A stretch of DNA of 64,000 nucleotides from Collimonas pratensis (GCF_001584185.1 NZ_CP013234.1:2852001-2916000), one strand, 5' to 3'; shown: positions 1-10,291, counted from the stretch's first letter. Numbers and translations: made by a program. The notes: generated from the letters alone by a model not told the origin.

Positions 1-1
1 G

Positions 2-394
2 GCCGATTTCGACCGCTTCGGGCGGGCCGACATGCTGTTCGCCAAAGACAAGGCCATCGGCGCTCCGCTGATTTCCCTGCATGCGGTTGCCGACCTCCCT
101 AAGCATGTGCAGGAACGCCTGTATTTCATCCGTTTTGAAGATTTGATGGAGCGCCCCTCGGCCTGCATGACGCATCTGTATTCCTGGCTGGGACTGTCGC
201 CGTTCGAGATCGATCCTGACCATCTGGCGATCGGGTTGCAGGAAAGCGATAGCCACTATCACATGAAATACAGTCACAAACAGGCCAACCAGATCACCAA
301 GCCGAAGCGGCACGAGATTCCGCCGCGCATACAGGCACAGATCGAAACCGCCTGCTCCTGGTTCTACCAGCTTTACTATCCGCAGAAGATGTAA
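2..394 (+). CDS. sulfotransferase, 3' part only
   Basis: C-terminal 130 residues of a PAPS-dependent sulfotransferase; the reading frame is open to the left edge, so the N-terminal PAPS loop lies outside the window. What remains has the family's late motif (FIRFEDLMERP, usually the 3'-phosphate/PAPS side: 'Y.RYEDL...P') followed by a helical 'YSWLGL' segment and a C-terminal tail ending in a Tyr-rich stretch. It converges on the two-partner secretion operon with a 19-bp gap. A second, unrelated-looking sulfotransferase occurs at 13.4 kb. Substrate is not predictable from this fragment. Confidence 0.8.
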   Translation, partial: ADFDRFGRADMLFAKDKAIGAPLISLHAVADLPKHVQERLYFIRFEDLMERPSACMTHLYSWLGLSPFEIDPDHLAIGLQESDSHYHMKYSHKQANQITKPKRHEIPPRIQAQIETACSWFYQLYYPQKM

Positions 395-413
395 GGCCCG
401 CGATCAAGGTTCT

Positions 414-2132
414 CTAGAACGCCTTGCCGATTTCGGCCCAGGCGCGCACCGACTTGTTGTCGCCTATCAGTTGCGGGGTCGAGCCGAACGGCGCCGCAAT
501 ATAGAGCTTGGCATGCCACTGGTCCGGTCCGCTCCAGTTCATGCCGACCCCGGCCCCACTCAGCGTTGCGCCATTGTCGCCCGGCAGCCAAGGATTCTTG
601 TTGACCGTCACGTGTTCGCTGTCGACGAAGGCCAGCACTTGCCAGCGTCCGCTGGCGAACTGGCCGAGCTCGTGCCGCAGTTCGATCGAGCCGAACACCC
701 CGGTGTCGCCCGACAACGCGCCGATGTCATAGGCGCGCACTGTGTAGGGACCGCCGGCGACCATCTTTTCCGCGGGATCCAGGTTACCGTTCGTCCATTG
801 GCCAGCCAGTGCGAAATACAGGGAATCGTTCTGGCTCAGGTTCTGTAGCTGCGCCAGATTGCCGTTCCATTTCGTGTAGCTGCCCTGTGTTTTGGCGGTG
901 ACGGAATCAGACAGCTGCGCCGCCCGGTCATCGAAGCCGACACGTCCCGCGGTAATGCCGATATTCCAGGTGCCGATGCCGCCGGCCAGCACGCCGTTGC
1001 GCCAGTCGCCGTTCAGGCTAGCGCTCCAGTTATCCAGATGGCGGTCCGTCTTGATGTTGCTGACGCCGATACGGTCGTTCAGCTGCTTGTGGTCGTACTG
1101 GATCTGGCCGTACAGATTGGCGTCGCGCGTGCGCATGAAGGGATGTTTGACCCAGATGCTCGCCACTTGCGCGGTGCCGCGCGCATCCAGAGCGCCCAGG
1201 CTATCGCCGAGGATGTAATGCAGCGCCGAATAGGAGCCGCCCATGCGTGTGCCCATGCCATTGAGCAGGGTTTCATAGGCGATACTGCCGTAATTCATGT
1301 CTCTGCCGCTGGTCAGCGCGCCGATGCTGAGGACATCGCCATGGTGCAGCGGATTGAAGACATTCACAGCGGCGCCGAGGCGAGCCCGGCCGGTATAGCG
1401 GTTGCCGAAATTGTCCAGCGTCACGTTGCCGGCAACCTGCGCCGCCGGGTCAGCTTGCACCTGCAGGTCGGAAGTGCCGACCGCGTCCCCCGGTTTCAGC
1501 AGCGCGCTGACAGTGACGCCCGGAATATCCGAGGCCAGCAGCAGCGTGCGGTCAAGCCCGGCCTGGGTGACCGCTTGTCCGGCCTGCAATGGCGACAAGG
1601 TTTGCAGCAGCAGGCCATCGCTCACGCGGCTGCGGTTATCCAGCTTGACCTGGCCGTAACGAGCCTCGATCACCATCACCTTGACTACGCCGCCTTGCAC
1701 GGTCTGGGCCGGGATGATGGCGCGCGCCAGCGGATAGCCGTGGCTATGGTAGTAGTCGGTGATGCGCGCAACCACTGCGACGAGCTGGGCCAAAGTGAGA
1801 TTCTTGCCCTCGGCGTCGGCCACCAGCGCATGCAGGGTGGCCGTATCGAACGCGGTATTGCCGGACAGCTGTATGCTGGTGACGCTGAAAGCCGCCCCCG
1901 CCGGCTGCTGGGCGACGCCCCCCTGCTCGATGGTCAAGCCGGTTCCGGTTGACGAGGGCGGCGCCGGCTTGAGCGGCTGGATCTGCTGCAGTATGGAACC
2001 GGCGCCGGGCGGGGTCACCGGCTCAGCCGCCAACGCGCAGAAATAGGGATAGCTGAGCAGCATGGCTGCGATGATCGGCTTCATGGGATATTGGAATCTA
2101 CCGTTATTGTTCATTGAGGCTCGCCTATTCAT
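414..2132 (-). CDS. TpsB/FhaC-type two-partner secretion transporter (ShlB/FhaC/HecB family)
   Basis: Outer-membrane beta-barrel that secretes the TpsA exoprotein encoded just upstream. Up to 572 residues, the usual size for the family. Order: signal peptide ending near 'CALAA', a short Pro-rich linker, a POTRA domain (about residues 80-160, 'SVTSIQLSGNTAFDTATL'), a second POTRA-like segment, then a ShlB-type barrel with alternating strands and a C-terminal Phe as expected for BAM substrates. The first in-frame ATG (2132) overlaps the tpsA stop by 8 bp. An ATG at 2114 has a better Shine-Dalgarno (AGG about 9 nt upstream) and is equally possible; the signal peptide proper starts with MKPIIAAMLL at 2084. 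Confidence 0.93.
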   Translation of the reverse strand: MNRRASMNNNGRFQYPMKPIIAAMLLSYPYFCALAAEPVTPPGAGSILQQIQPLKPAPPSSTGTGLTIEQGGVAQQPAGAAFSVTSIQLSGNTAFDTATLHALVADAEGKNLTLAQLVAVVARITDYYHSHGYPLARAIIPAQTVQGGVVKVMVIEARYGQVKLDNRSRVSDGLLLQTLSPLQAGQAVTQAGLDRTLLLASDIPGVTVSALLKPGDAVGTSDLQVQADPAAQVAGNVTLDNFGNRYTGRARLGAAVNVFNPLHHGDVLSIGALTSGRDMNYGSIAYETLLNGMGTRMGGSYSALHYILGDSLGALDARGTAQVASIWVKHPFMRTRDANLYGQIQYDHKQLNDRIGVSNIKTDRHLDNWSASLNGDWRNGVLAGGIGTWNIGITAGRVGFDDRAAQLSDSVTAKTQGSYTKWNGNLAQLQNLSQNDSLYFALAGQWTNGNLDPAEKMVAGGPYTVRAYDIGALSGDTGVFGSIELRHELGQFASGRWQVLAFVDSEHVTVNKNPWLPGDNGATLSGAGVGMNWSGPDQWHAKLYIAAPFGSTPQLIGDNKSVRAWAEIGKAF

Positions 2133-5100
2133 CCGTGCTCACAATATTGTCCGGGAGCCTGACTCCGCTGCCCGTGATCTTCACTTCCACTCCGTTCATG
2201 CCGTCGCCCTTGAAGCTGGATGGATTGTTCGACGGCTGGACATTGAACTGAACCAAGTCGAGCGCTGCCAGGTTGATGCCCGCGTGCGGGGTAGCAAATA
2301 CCGAGTCCAGCGCGGTGATCACGTTCTGCACCGAGACCGGGGCCGCCCCCGGCTTCAAAGTCAGCGCGGTGGCGTTGCCTGCCGCTTGCACGAACACATA
2401 GTTCATCGCGCTCAAGCCGCCGCCGTCAATCGCATACAGTCCCGGCAGGCTGGTCGGCTGGGCGTTGGTGGTCCAGCTCAGGCTGCCGCTCGTAGCACTG
2501 CCCAAGGTGTCGCCTCCCACCAGGCCGCTCAGGGTGCCAGTCAGGCCGCTCGGCGTTTGCCCGGCAATGCTGCTGGCCGGGGTTGCCGTGTAGGTAAGCG
2601 TTGCCGGCGTGATATTGGCGCTGGTCGTGCTCGTGCTGCTCACCGTATAGTTGCCGGCATCAGCGCCGCTGGCGCTGATACCCGCTACCGTCACGGTCTT
2701 GCCGACGCCGACATTCTTGTCGGCGAAGTTGGCAGAGGTATCGCTGAACGAAATCGCATCGCCAGCCAGTCCGCCGCTGAGCGTCACCGCCGCCGTGGTG
2801 TTGCCGTCATAGGTTTTATTGGCGCCGATGGCGGCAACGGTGATGGCCAGCGGCGTGATATCGGCCGTGGTCGTTGTGGTGGTATTGCTGACCAGGTAGT
2901 TGCCCGCATCCGCCCCGCTGGCGCTGATGCCGGCAACGCTGACCGTCTTGCCCGTGCCTGCATTCTTGTCGCCAAAACTTGCCGAGCTGTCGCTGAAGGT
3001 CACCTTGTCGCCGCCGATCAGGCCGCTGCCGGCCAATATCGCCGAACCGGAAGTTGTCGCGTCATAGACTTTGTTGACGCCGCTGGCAGTGATCGTGACC
3101 GATTGCCGGCTGACGGTATAGTCGCCGCTGATGCTGCCCAGTATGTAGTTGCCGGCATCGACGCCACCCAAGGCGCCGCTCGCCGATTCGATGCCGACGT
3201 GAGTGCCGGCAATCAGATGGCCGCTACTGCTGGTCAGTCCAGTCGTGTTCACGGAAACGCCGGGGGCGTTGACAAGGTCTCCCGATATGACGTTCGATAT
3301 GCTGAATGCGCCCGGGGTCAGCGCCGCACCGTAGGTCGAACTGCCGGCTGCGATGGTACCGGCCAGAGCCAGCTGGCTGACGGTATAGTCGCCGGTTGGT
3401 CCGGCAAACGTGTAGTTGCTGGCATCGGCGCCGCTCAGCGCACTGACAGATTCGATGCCGGTGTGGCTGCCGGCAATCAGGTGGCCGCTGCTACTGGTCA
3501 GGCCGGTCGTGTTGACGCCAACCGTCGCAGTGCCAAGCACGTCGCCCGTGACAGCATTAGTGAAATTCACAGCACCCGGCGCCAGCACCGCACCATAGGT
3601 CGAACTGCCAGTGCCGATCGAACCGGTCAACGCCAGCTGGTTGACAGTATAGTCGCCGGTTGGTGCTGCAAAGGTGTAGTTGCCGGCATCTGCCCCGCTC
3701 AACGCACTGACCGATTCGATGCCGGTGTGGGTACCGGCGATCAGGTGGCCGCTGCTGCTGGTCAAGCCGGTGATATTGACGCCAACCGTGGCCGTACCCA
3801 GCGCATCGCCCGACACCGCATTGGTGAAATTCGCCGCGCCCGGCGCCAGCACCGAACCATAGGTTGAACTGCCAGCCGCGATGCTGCCGGTCAATGCCAA
3901 TGGACTGACAGTGTAGTTGCCGATGGCGCCGGCGAAGGTGTAATTGCCTGCATCAGCACCACCCAAGGCAGTGCCCACCGATTCGATGCCGTTATGCGTG
4001 CCGGCAACCAGATGGCCGCTGCTGCTGGTCAGGCCGGTCGTATTCACCGTGACGGCGCCCGGCGTGACCAGGTCTCCGCTGACGGCATTCGTAAAGTTCG
4101 CTGCGCCAGGGACCAGCACCGCACCGTAGACCGAGCTGCCCGCCGCAACCGTGCCGTTCAAAGCCAGCTGGCTGACGGTATAGTCGCCGGTGGCGCCGGC
4201 AAAGCTGTAGTTGCCCGCGTCCGCGCCGCCCAAGGCCGCGCCCACCGATTCGATGCCGGTGTGGGTGCCGGCAATCAGGTGACCACTGCTGCTGGTCAGG
4301 CCGGTCGTATTGACCGTGACTGCGCCGGGAGTGACCAGGTCGCCGCTCACGGCGTTGGTGAAATTCACCGCGCCCGGCGCCAGGGTCGAGCCGTAGGTCG
4401 AACTACCCGCGCCAACCGTAGCGTTCAATACCAGCTGGTTGACGGTGTAGTTGCCCGTGACTCCGTTAAAAGTGTAGTTGCCGGCATCGGCTCCGCTCAA
4501 GGCGCTGATCGTTTCAATGCCGTTATGCGTGCCCGCAATCAGATGACCGCTGCTGCTGGTCAGGCCAGTGGTATTAACGCCAACCGTCGCCGTACCCAGC
4601 GCATCGCCTGAGACGGCATTGGTGAAGTTCGCCGCGCCCGGAACCAAGGCCGAGCCGTAAGTCGAGCTGCCCGCCGCAACCGTACCGGTCAGGGCCAACT
4701 GGGCGACGGTATAGTCGCCGGTAGCACCGGCAAACGTGTAGTTGCCCGCGTCCGCTCCGCTCAAGGCCGTACCCACCGATTCGATGCCGGTGTGGGTGCC
4801 GGCAATCAAGTGGCCGCTGCTGCTGGTCAGGCCTGTTGTATTCACCGTGACTGCGCCGGGTGTGACCAGGTCACCTGTCACGGCGTTGGTGAAATTCACC
4901 GCGCCTGGCGCCAAGGTCGAGCCGTAGGTCGAACTGCCCGCCGCAAGCGTGCCGTTCAGGGCCAGCTGGTTGACGGTGTAGCTGCCTGTGACTCCGCTGA
5001 AAGTGTAGTTGCCGGCATCGGCTCCGCTCAAGGCGCTGACCGTTTCAATGCCGTTATGCGTACCGGCAATCAGATGACCGCTGCTGCTGGTCAGGCCCGT

Positions 5101-8100
5101 AGTGTTGACGCCAACAGTCGCCGTACCCAACGCATCGCCAGAGACAGCATTGGTGAAGTTCGCGGCACCCGGGACCAGGGTCGCACCGTAAGTCGAGCTG
5201 CCGGTCGCTACCGAACCGGTCAGGGCCAGAGGCGTAACGGTGTAGTTGCCGGTGGCGCCGGCAAAGGTGTAATTGCCTGCGTCCGCGCCACCCAGGGCCG
5301 TACCCACCGATTCGATACCGTTATGCGTACCAGCCGTCAGATGGCCGCTGCTGCTGGTCAGGCCAGTCGTATTCACTGTGACGGCTCCGGGTGTGACCAG
5401 GTCACCGCCGACAGCATTCGTAAAGTTCGCTGCGCCAGGGACCAGCACCGCACCGTAGACCGAGCTGCCCGCCGCAACCGTGCCGTTCAAAGCCAGCTGG
5501 CTGACGGTATAGTCGCCGGTGGCGCCGGCAAAGCTGTAGTTGCCCGCGTCCGCGCCGCCCAAGGCCGTGCCCACCGATTCGATGCCGGTGTGGGTGCCGG
5601 CAATCAGGTGACCACTGCTGCTGGTCAGGCCGGTCGTATTCACCGTGACTGCGCCGGGAGTGACCAGGTCGCCGCTCACGGCGTTGGTGAAATTCACCGC
5701 GCCCGGCGCCAGGGTCGAGCCGTAGGTCGAACTACCCGCGCCAACCGTAGCGTTCAATACCAGCTGGTTGACGGTGTAGTTGCCTGTGACTCCACTGAAA
5801 GTGTAGTTGCCGGCATCGGCTCCGCTCAAGGCGCTGATCGTTTCAATGCCGTTATGCGTGCCCGCAATCAGATGACCGCTGCTGCTGGTCAGGCCAGTGG
5901 TATTGACGCCAACCGTCGCCGTACCCAGCGCATCGCCTGAGACGGCATTGGTGAAGTTCGCCGCGCCCGGGACCAGAGCCGCACCGTAGGTCGAGCTGCC
6001 CCCCGCAACCGTACCGGTCAGGGCCAACTGGGCGACGGTATAGTCGCCGGTAGCACCGGCAAACGTGTAGTTGCCCGCGTCCGCTCCGCTCAAGGCCGTA
6101 CCCACCGATTCGATGCCGGTGTGGGTGCCGGCAATCAAGTGGCCGCTGCTGCTGGTCAAGCCCGTCGTATTCACTGTGACTGCACCGGGGGTGACAAAAT
6201 CGCCGCCCACGGCGTTGGTGAAATTCACCGCGCCTGGCACCAGGGTCGAGCCGTAGGTCGAACTGCCAGCGCCAACCGTTGCGGTCAAAGCCAGCTGGTT
6301 GACGGTGTAGTCGCCCGTGACTCCACTGAAAGTGTAGTTGCCGGCATCGGCCCCACTCAAGGCGCTGACCGTTTCAATGCCGCTATGCGTACCGGCCGTC
6401 AAGTGCCCGCTGCTGCTGGTCAGGCCCGTAGTGTTGACGCCAACAGTCGCCGTACCCAACGCATCGCCAGAGACAGCATTGGTGAAGTTCGCGGCACCCG
6501 GGACCAGGGTCGCACCGTAAGTCGAGCTGCCGGTCGCTACCGAACCGGTCAAGGCCAGAGGCGTAACGGTGTAGTTGCCGGTGGCGCCGGCAAAGGTATA
6601 GTTGCCCGCGTCCGCCCCACTCAAGACCGTACCCACCGATTCGATGCCGTTATGCGTACCAGCCGTCAGGTGGCCGCTGCCGCTGGTGAGCCCAGCCGTA
6701 TTCACGCTGACCGGCGCGGCTGTGACCACATGGCCGGCAACCATGTTGGTGAAAGTCACCGTGCCCGGCAGCAGGGCTGAACCATAGACAGAGCTGCCGG
6801 CGCCGAGTGTGCCGGTGAGCGCCAGCGGATTGATCGTCAATGCGCCGTTGACATAGGTAACGATGTAACCCTGCTGGCCGCTGGAAGAAAGGCCGGACGC
6901 CGTGATCGTGTAAGTGCCGGCGTTGACCGCGGCTTGCGAGGTTCCGCCATAAGTGATGCTGCCCAGCACGCCGACCGGCGTCGCGCTGTACCGGTAGCCA
7001 TTCAGGCCGGTGTAGGTAACGCCATTGTTGCTGGCATAGGCTGCGCCGTTGAAAGTGCTGCTGGCGTTGTTGGCCGAGACGGTTAGCGCCGTCATGCCAG
7101 AGAGTAAGAGCGGATAGCCGCCGGACATGATCCAGGTGCCGCTGAAATCCCAGGCCGGGTTCAGATTGCCGTTGGCAGCGGTGCTGGAGGTGAAATTGGC
7201 CTGGTTCTGCATGTTGGCAGTGGTCATGCCGGTGCCGCCGTCGGAGGTCGCCTGGCCGGAGCTTGTTTTATCCCAGAAACTGCCGGTAACGATGCCGGCG
7301 CCGCCGCTGTTGTTGCCGATCAAGCCGCCAACCGAGATCGAGCCGGCCCCGGCGCTGACGCTGCCTGTCGAAAAGCTGTTGGTGACCGTGCCGCCTAACC
7401 CGCCGCCGCCGGTATTATTGCCTACCAGTCCACCGACAAAGGACGCACCGGCAGTGCCGGTTACGCTGCCCGTTGCATAGCTGTTGTCGATCACAGGGTT
7501 GCCCGCTGGTGCGCCTCCCGAGGCGACGGCGCCATAATTGTGGCCAACCAGGCCGCCGACAGCACTGGTACCGGAAACGCTGCCGGTCGCATAACTGTTG
7601 CTAACTCGGGCCGAGCCGGTAAAGCCATAATTGGAACCCAGCAAGCCACCTACATATGAGGCGCCGCTCACAGAGCCGGTGGCATGGCTATTGATAATCA
7701 GGCTGGTGATGCCGGGCGCGCCGTAGGCATACCCTACCAATCCGCCGACACTGCTGCTGGCGCCGGTTACATTCCCCGTTGCGTAGCTATCGCTGACCGT
7801 GCCGCCTTGCAAACCGCCGAGCAAACCGCCTACGGAGATACTGGCCGCCCCGCCGTTGACGGTGCCGGTAGCGTAACTCCTGGAAATCGTGCCTCCCTGG
7901 TTCCACCCCACCAAGCCGCCGACGGAAGTGGTAGGGCCGCTAGCGCTCACGCTGCCTGTCGCATAACTGTTGCTGATGGCGCCGCTGTTGAAACCCGCCA
8001 ACTGGCCGGTATAATTCGAACCGGTGACGGCGACACTCCCGCCCACCAGGCCGACGTTGCGAATCACGCCGCTCGATTCGCCGAACAGGCCGCGCCCCGT

Positions 8101-9735
8101 GCCGCTTGCCCCTGGGGTGACCGCGAGACCGCTGATCGTATGGCCCAGGCCATCGAACGTGCCCGAGAATAGCGTGCTGCCCGTGCCTATCGGCGTGAAG
8201 CCTGCGCCGCTATTCCAGGCCGAGGTGGCGGCAGCGTTGATGTCGCTGCCCAGCGCATAATAGCCGGCCAGGTTTCCTAGCGTCCCCTGCAGGCTGCCGT
8301 CGCCGCTGCTGGCGGCCGTACCCAGTGAGTTGATGACCGTATAGACGTGATTGTTCATGGTCAGCACGCCGCTGCCGCTGAAATTGACGCGGCCGTTGAA
8401 TCCGCTGCTGCCCAGGGCGACATTGACATGGCCGCTGCCAGGCTCAAGATCCAGGCTGGCGGAGCCGCTGGCCGTCATCGTGGCGTTGATGTTCACATCG
8501 TTGCTGGCGTTCAGGGTCAGCTTGTGTCCGCTCCAGCTGACTGTGTCGTCGACGTTGACATTGCCGCTGCTGCCGCTGGCGCCGCTGGCCGAAGAAATCG
8601 TCACATTGCCCGCGCTTAATGAGGCGTTAAGCGCAGCGCCGGTCAGGTCGCCGTTGCTGGCCGCGATCGTGAAATCGGTCGGATCGATCAGCCAGGTGCC
8701 GGCCAGGCCTAGCGCCGCGGCGGTGGTGATCCTGGCGCCATTCGCTACCTTGACGTTAGCCGCGCTGGTCTCGATGAAGCCGCCGTTGCCGCCGGCCGGC
8801 GCACTGGCGTCCAGCGTGCCGCCGACGTTGACGGTTCCCGCTGCCATGCCGCCCAGCAGGGTGATCGTGCCGCCCTGGTTGTCCACGGTGTGTGCTTCAA
8901 TCACGCCGCTGTTGTTGACGACGCTGGCCAGCAATGCATCTTTGGCGCCGGCGCTCATGATCACGCGGCCGCCGTCGGCCCGGATCAAGCCGCCGTTTTC
9001 TGCCGCGCTGTTTAAGACGCTCTGGTCGACCTGCAGCTGCAGCAGGCTGTTGCCGCTGAACGTGAGGGTGACGGCGTTGCCGGCGCCGAGCGCCACCGCG
9101 CCCTGAGGCGCGCTGATCGTGCCCTGGTTGCTGACATGGTTGCCGAGCAAGGCGACATAGCCGCCGTTAACTGCGGTGATAGCACCTTGGTTGACCACGC
9201 TGCCGGAACCATTGCCGCTGAAAGTGCGGGTGTTGCCGTTCAAGCCGGCATCATGCACATCCAGGGTGGAAGCAACCAGGCCGCCGACATTGACCTGTGC
9301 GCCGGCGCCGAACAGGACGCCGTTCGGGTTGATCAGGAATACCTGGCCGTTGGCATTCAGGTGGCCAAGGATCTGCGTACCGTTGGTATCGAATATGCGG
9401 TTGACAGCAATCGCGCTGACCGAGGGCTGCACGAAATTCACCGTTTCCTGCGGTGCGATGTTGAAGCCGCTCCAGTTCAGGGTGGCGTTCTGGCTGGTCT
9501 GGCTGATCGTGGTGGTGGCGCCGGATTGGCGGACGCTGCCGCTGCCGGCGACAATCTGGCCGCCGGTCGGCGCCGCCTGGGCGGCAATCGCCGTCAGCGA
9601 CAAGGCTGCCGCCACCAGCTTGCGGCGCCCGCCTTTGCCGCGTCCACGCGTGGTTTCCGCTACTGCGATCCAGCCGTTGGTCACGGTGCTCCAGACCAGG
9701 CGATAGATGTGGTTCATAGACCCGTGGCGTTTCAT
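2125..9735 (-). CDS. giant filamentous-haemagglutinin-like TpsA exoprotein
   Basis: 2536-residue secreted adhesin-type protein. The N-terminus has an extended signal peptide region (ESPR: MNHIYRLVW...) followed by a basic stretch and a hydrophobic core ending 'AIAAQA'. The TPS secretion domain (about residues 55-300) shows 'INPNGVLFG'. Residues about 560-820 hold GLUG-type repeats (SYATGSV...VGGLVG). Residues about 970-2210 are 14 MBG-like repeats of 88-89 residues. Residues about 2210-2380 are two YDG-type repeats (KVYDATTSG; KTYDGNTT), then a non-repetitive C-terminus. No VENN motif or toxin domain is seen, so a CDI toxin is unlikely. Start at 9735 is chosen because GAGGA lies 9 nt upstream. 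Transcribed before tpsB in one operon. Confidence 0.93.
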   Translation of the reverse strand: MKRHGSMNHIYRLVWSTVTNGWIAVAETTRGRGKGGRRKLVAAALSLTAIAAQAAPTGGQIVAGSGSVRQSGATTTISQTSQNATLNWSGFNIAPQETVNFVQPSVSAIAVNRIFDTNGTQILGHLNANGQVFLINPNGVLFGAGAQVNVGGLVASTLDVHDAGLNGNTRTFSGNGSGSVVNQGAITAVNGGYVALLGNHVSNQGTISAPQGAVALGAGNAVTLTFSGNSLLQLQVDQSVLNSAAENGGLIRADGGRVIMSAGAKDALLASVVNNSGVIEAHTVDNQGGTITLLGGMAAGTVNVGGTLDASAPAGGNGGFIETSAANVKVANGARITTAAALGLAGTWLIDPTDFTIAASNGDLTGAALNASLSAGNVTISSASGASGSSGNVNVDDTVSWSGHKLTLNASNDVNINATMTASGSASLDLEPGSGHVNVALGSSGFNGRVNFSGSGVLTMNNHVYTVINSLGTAASSGDGSLQGTLGNLAGYYALGSDINAAATSAWNSGAGFTPIGTGSTLFSGTFDGLGHTISGLAVTPGASGTGRGLFGESSGVIRNVGLVGGSVAVTGSNYTGQLAGFNSGAISNSYATGSVSASGPTTSVGGLVGWNQGGTISRSYATGTVNGGAASISVGGLLGGLQGGTVSDSYATGNVTGASSSVGGLVGYAYGAPGITSLIINSHATGSVSGASYVGGLLGSNYGFTGSARVSNSYATGSVSGTSAVGGLVGHNYGAVASGGAPAGNPVIDNSYATGSVTGTAGASFVGGLVGNNTGGGGLGGTVTNSFSTGSVSAGAGSISVGGLIGNNSGGAGIVTGSFWDKTSSGQATSDGGTGMTTANMQNQANFTSSTAANGNLNPAWDFSGTWIMSGGYPLLLSGMTALTVSANNASSTFNGAAYASNNGVTYTGLNGYRYSATPVGVLGSITYGGTSQAAVNAGTYTITASGLSSSGQQGYIVTYVNGALTINPLALTGTLGAGSSVYGSALLPGTVTFTNMVAGHVVTAAPVSVNTAGLTSGSGHLTAGTHNGIESVGTVLSGADAGNYTFAGATGNYTVTPLALTGSVATGSSTYGATLVPGAANFTNAVSGDALGTATVGVNTTGLTSSSGHLTAGTHSGIETVSALSGADAGNYTFSGVTGDYTVNQLALTATVGAGSSTYGSTLVPGAVNFTNAVGGDFVTPGAVTVNTTGLTSSSGHLIAGTHTGIESVGTALSGADAGNYTFAGATGDYTVAQLALTGTVAGGSSTYGAALVPGAANFTNAVSGDALGTATVGVNTTGLTSSSGHLIAGTHNGIETISALSGADAGNYTFSGVTGNYTVNQLVLNATVGAGSSTYGSTLAPGAVNFTNAVSGDLVTPGAVTVNTTGLTSSSGHLIAGTHTGIESVGTALGGADAGNYSFAGATGDYTVSQLALNGTVAAGSSVYGAVLVPGAANFTNAVGGDLVTPGAVTVNTTGLTSSSGHLTAGTHNGIESVGTALGGADAGNYTFAGATGNYTVTPLALTGSVATGSSTYGATLVPGAANFTNAVSGDALGTATVGVNTTGLTSSSGHLIAGTHNGIETVSALSGADAGNYTFSGVTGSYTVNQLALNGTLAAGSSTYGSTLAPGAVNFTNAVTGDLVTPGAVTVNTTGLTSSSGHLIAGTHTGIESVGTALSGADAGNYTFAGATGDYTVAQLALTGTVAAGSSTYGSALVPGAANFTNAVSGDALGTATVGVNTTGLTSSSGHLIAGTHNGIETISALSGADAGNYTFNGVTGNYTVNQLVLNATVGAGSSTYGSTLAPGAVNFTNAVSGDLVTPGAVTVNTTGLTSSSGHLIAGTHTGIESVGAALGGADAGNYSFAGATGDYTVSQLALNGTVAAGSSVYGAVLVPGAANFTNAVSGDLVTPGAVTVNTTGLTSSSGHLVAGTHNGIESVGTALGGADAGNYTFAGAIGNYTVSPLALTGSIAAGSSTYGSVLAPGAANFTNAVSGDALGTATVGVNITGLTSSSGHLIAGTHTGIESVSALSGADAGNYTFAAPTGDYTVNQLALTGSIGTGSSTYGAVLAPGAVNFTNAVTGDVLGTATVGVNTTGLTSSSGHLIAGSHTGIESVSALSGADASNYTFAGPTGDYTVSQLALAGTIAAGSSTYGAALTPGAFSISNVISGDLVNAPGVSVNTTGLTSSSGHLIAGTHVGIESASGALGGVDAGNYILGSISGDYTVSRQSVTITASGVNKVYDATTSGSAILAGSGLIGGDKVTFSDSSASFGDKNAGTGKTVSVAGISASGADAGNYLVSNTTTTTTADITPLAITVAAIGANKTYDGNTTAAVTLSGGLAGDAISFSDTSANFADKNVGVGKTVTVAGISASGADAGNYTVSSTSTTSANITPATLTYTATPASSIAGQTPSGLTGTLSGLVGGDTLGSATSGSLSWTTNAQPTSLPGLYAIDGGGLSAMNYVFVQAAGNATALTLKPGAAPVSVQNVITALDSVFATPHAGINLAALDLVQFNVQPSNNPSSFKGDGMNGVEVKITGSGVRLPDNIVSTDE
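3110..6835 (-). repeat. 14-copy tandem MBG-like repeat array inside tpsA
   Basis: Units of about 264-270 bp (88-89 codons) follow one another without a break; the landmark coding for GLTSSSGHL occurs near 3205, 3472, 3736, 4003, 4270, 4535, 4798, 5062, 5332, 5602, 5865, 6131, 6398 and 6660. Two sub-types can be told apart: type A has 'DALGTATVGVN' and 'SALSG', type B has 'LVTPGAVTVN' and 'GTALSG'. Read along the protein, the order is B A B A B, B A B A B, B A A B-like. Such arrays expand and shrink by recombination, so length may vary between strains. Confidence 0.95.
4087..6744 (-). repeat. direct duplication of a 1329-bp (five-unit) block
   Basis: Identical long stretches recur exactly 1329 bp apart, for example 4091/5420, 4501/5830 and 5041/6370. 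The block is therefore five MBG units long and present twice in tandem (about 4087-5415 and 5416-6744; edges are approximate). Copies differ at only scattered positions, more alike than neighbouring single units, which marks this as the most recent expansion step of the array. Confidence 0.88.
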
Positions 9736-10291
9736 GGCTTGTTTTCCTCAGTGAACCTGCAGTACTCAACCAAACAATGCGCGTAGCTGGTCCAGGCCTG
9801 GTCGGCCGCCCGCCTGCTCCTCGCTTCAACAAACCGTGCGGCATCGACAGCGATGCCGCGCATTCGTCACGCAGAAACTGTGCTTTAGTTGCCCAGCGCC
9901 GAAAAAAAAGCAGTGCGGCTGGGCCAACTCTCAAACAAAACGTATTACAAAGACAACGGATTCAAGGGGCGGTGACTGGCGCAAGGTGCACCAAAATGAA
10001 AGCTGACATGCAAACAATGTCAGCCTGGGGGGCATGGCTGGTTTCCCTATCCAGCTTTCTTTTAAGCAAAATATTACTCAAGTGAATGTGTTACACGCAA
10101 GCTAATTGTTAAACTGAATTGTATATTAATGTTTCCGTTGGATTTTGGCCTCGGTTAAGCCTCTCGACGCCACTTTTTTCAGGTTTGTACTGCCGAATTC
10201 TATTGCCGAATCGCATTTTTCCTGTTCAACTGCGCCTTGCTGCAATTTAACATTCAGCAACCCCGATCCGTAGCAAAACAGGCTACTTAAC
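9736..10291. other. intergenic region between tpsA and the collar genes
   Basis: About 560 bp between divergently transcribed genes. It becomes AT-rich toward 10.05-10.15 kb and should carry both promoters, but no -35/-10 pair was convincing. Short open frames here (for example 10126-10341 minus) lack a credible ribosome-binding site and resemble no family, so no gene is called. Confidence 0.5.

Noticed and set aside
2062..6780. Long plus-strand open frames opposite tpsA (for example 2062-3867 and 4792-5940)
   Set aside because: They are antisense shadows of the GC-rich repeat array; their repeated short pieces are only the repeat units read backwards, without ribosome-binding sites or family likeness.
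3110..6835. CRISPR-like regular repeats
   Set aside because: Units are about 267 bp, contiguous and in frame within one gene; there are no short direct repeats with unique spacers and no cas genes.
2125..9735. TpsA as a contact-dependent inhibition (CdiA) toxin
   Set aside because: No VENN or other pretoxin motif, no C-terminal toxin-like domain and no immunity gene directly after it; the C-terminus follows YDG repeats as in adhesins.
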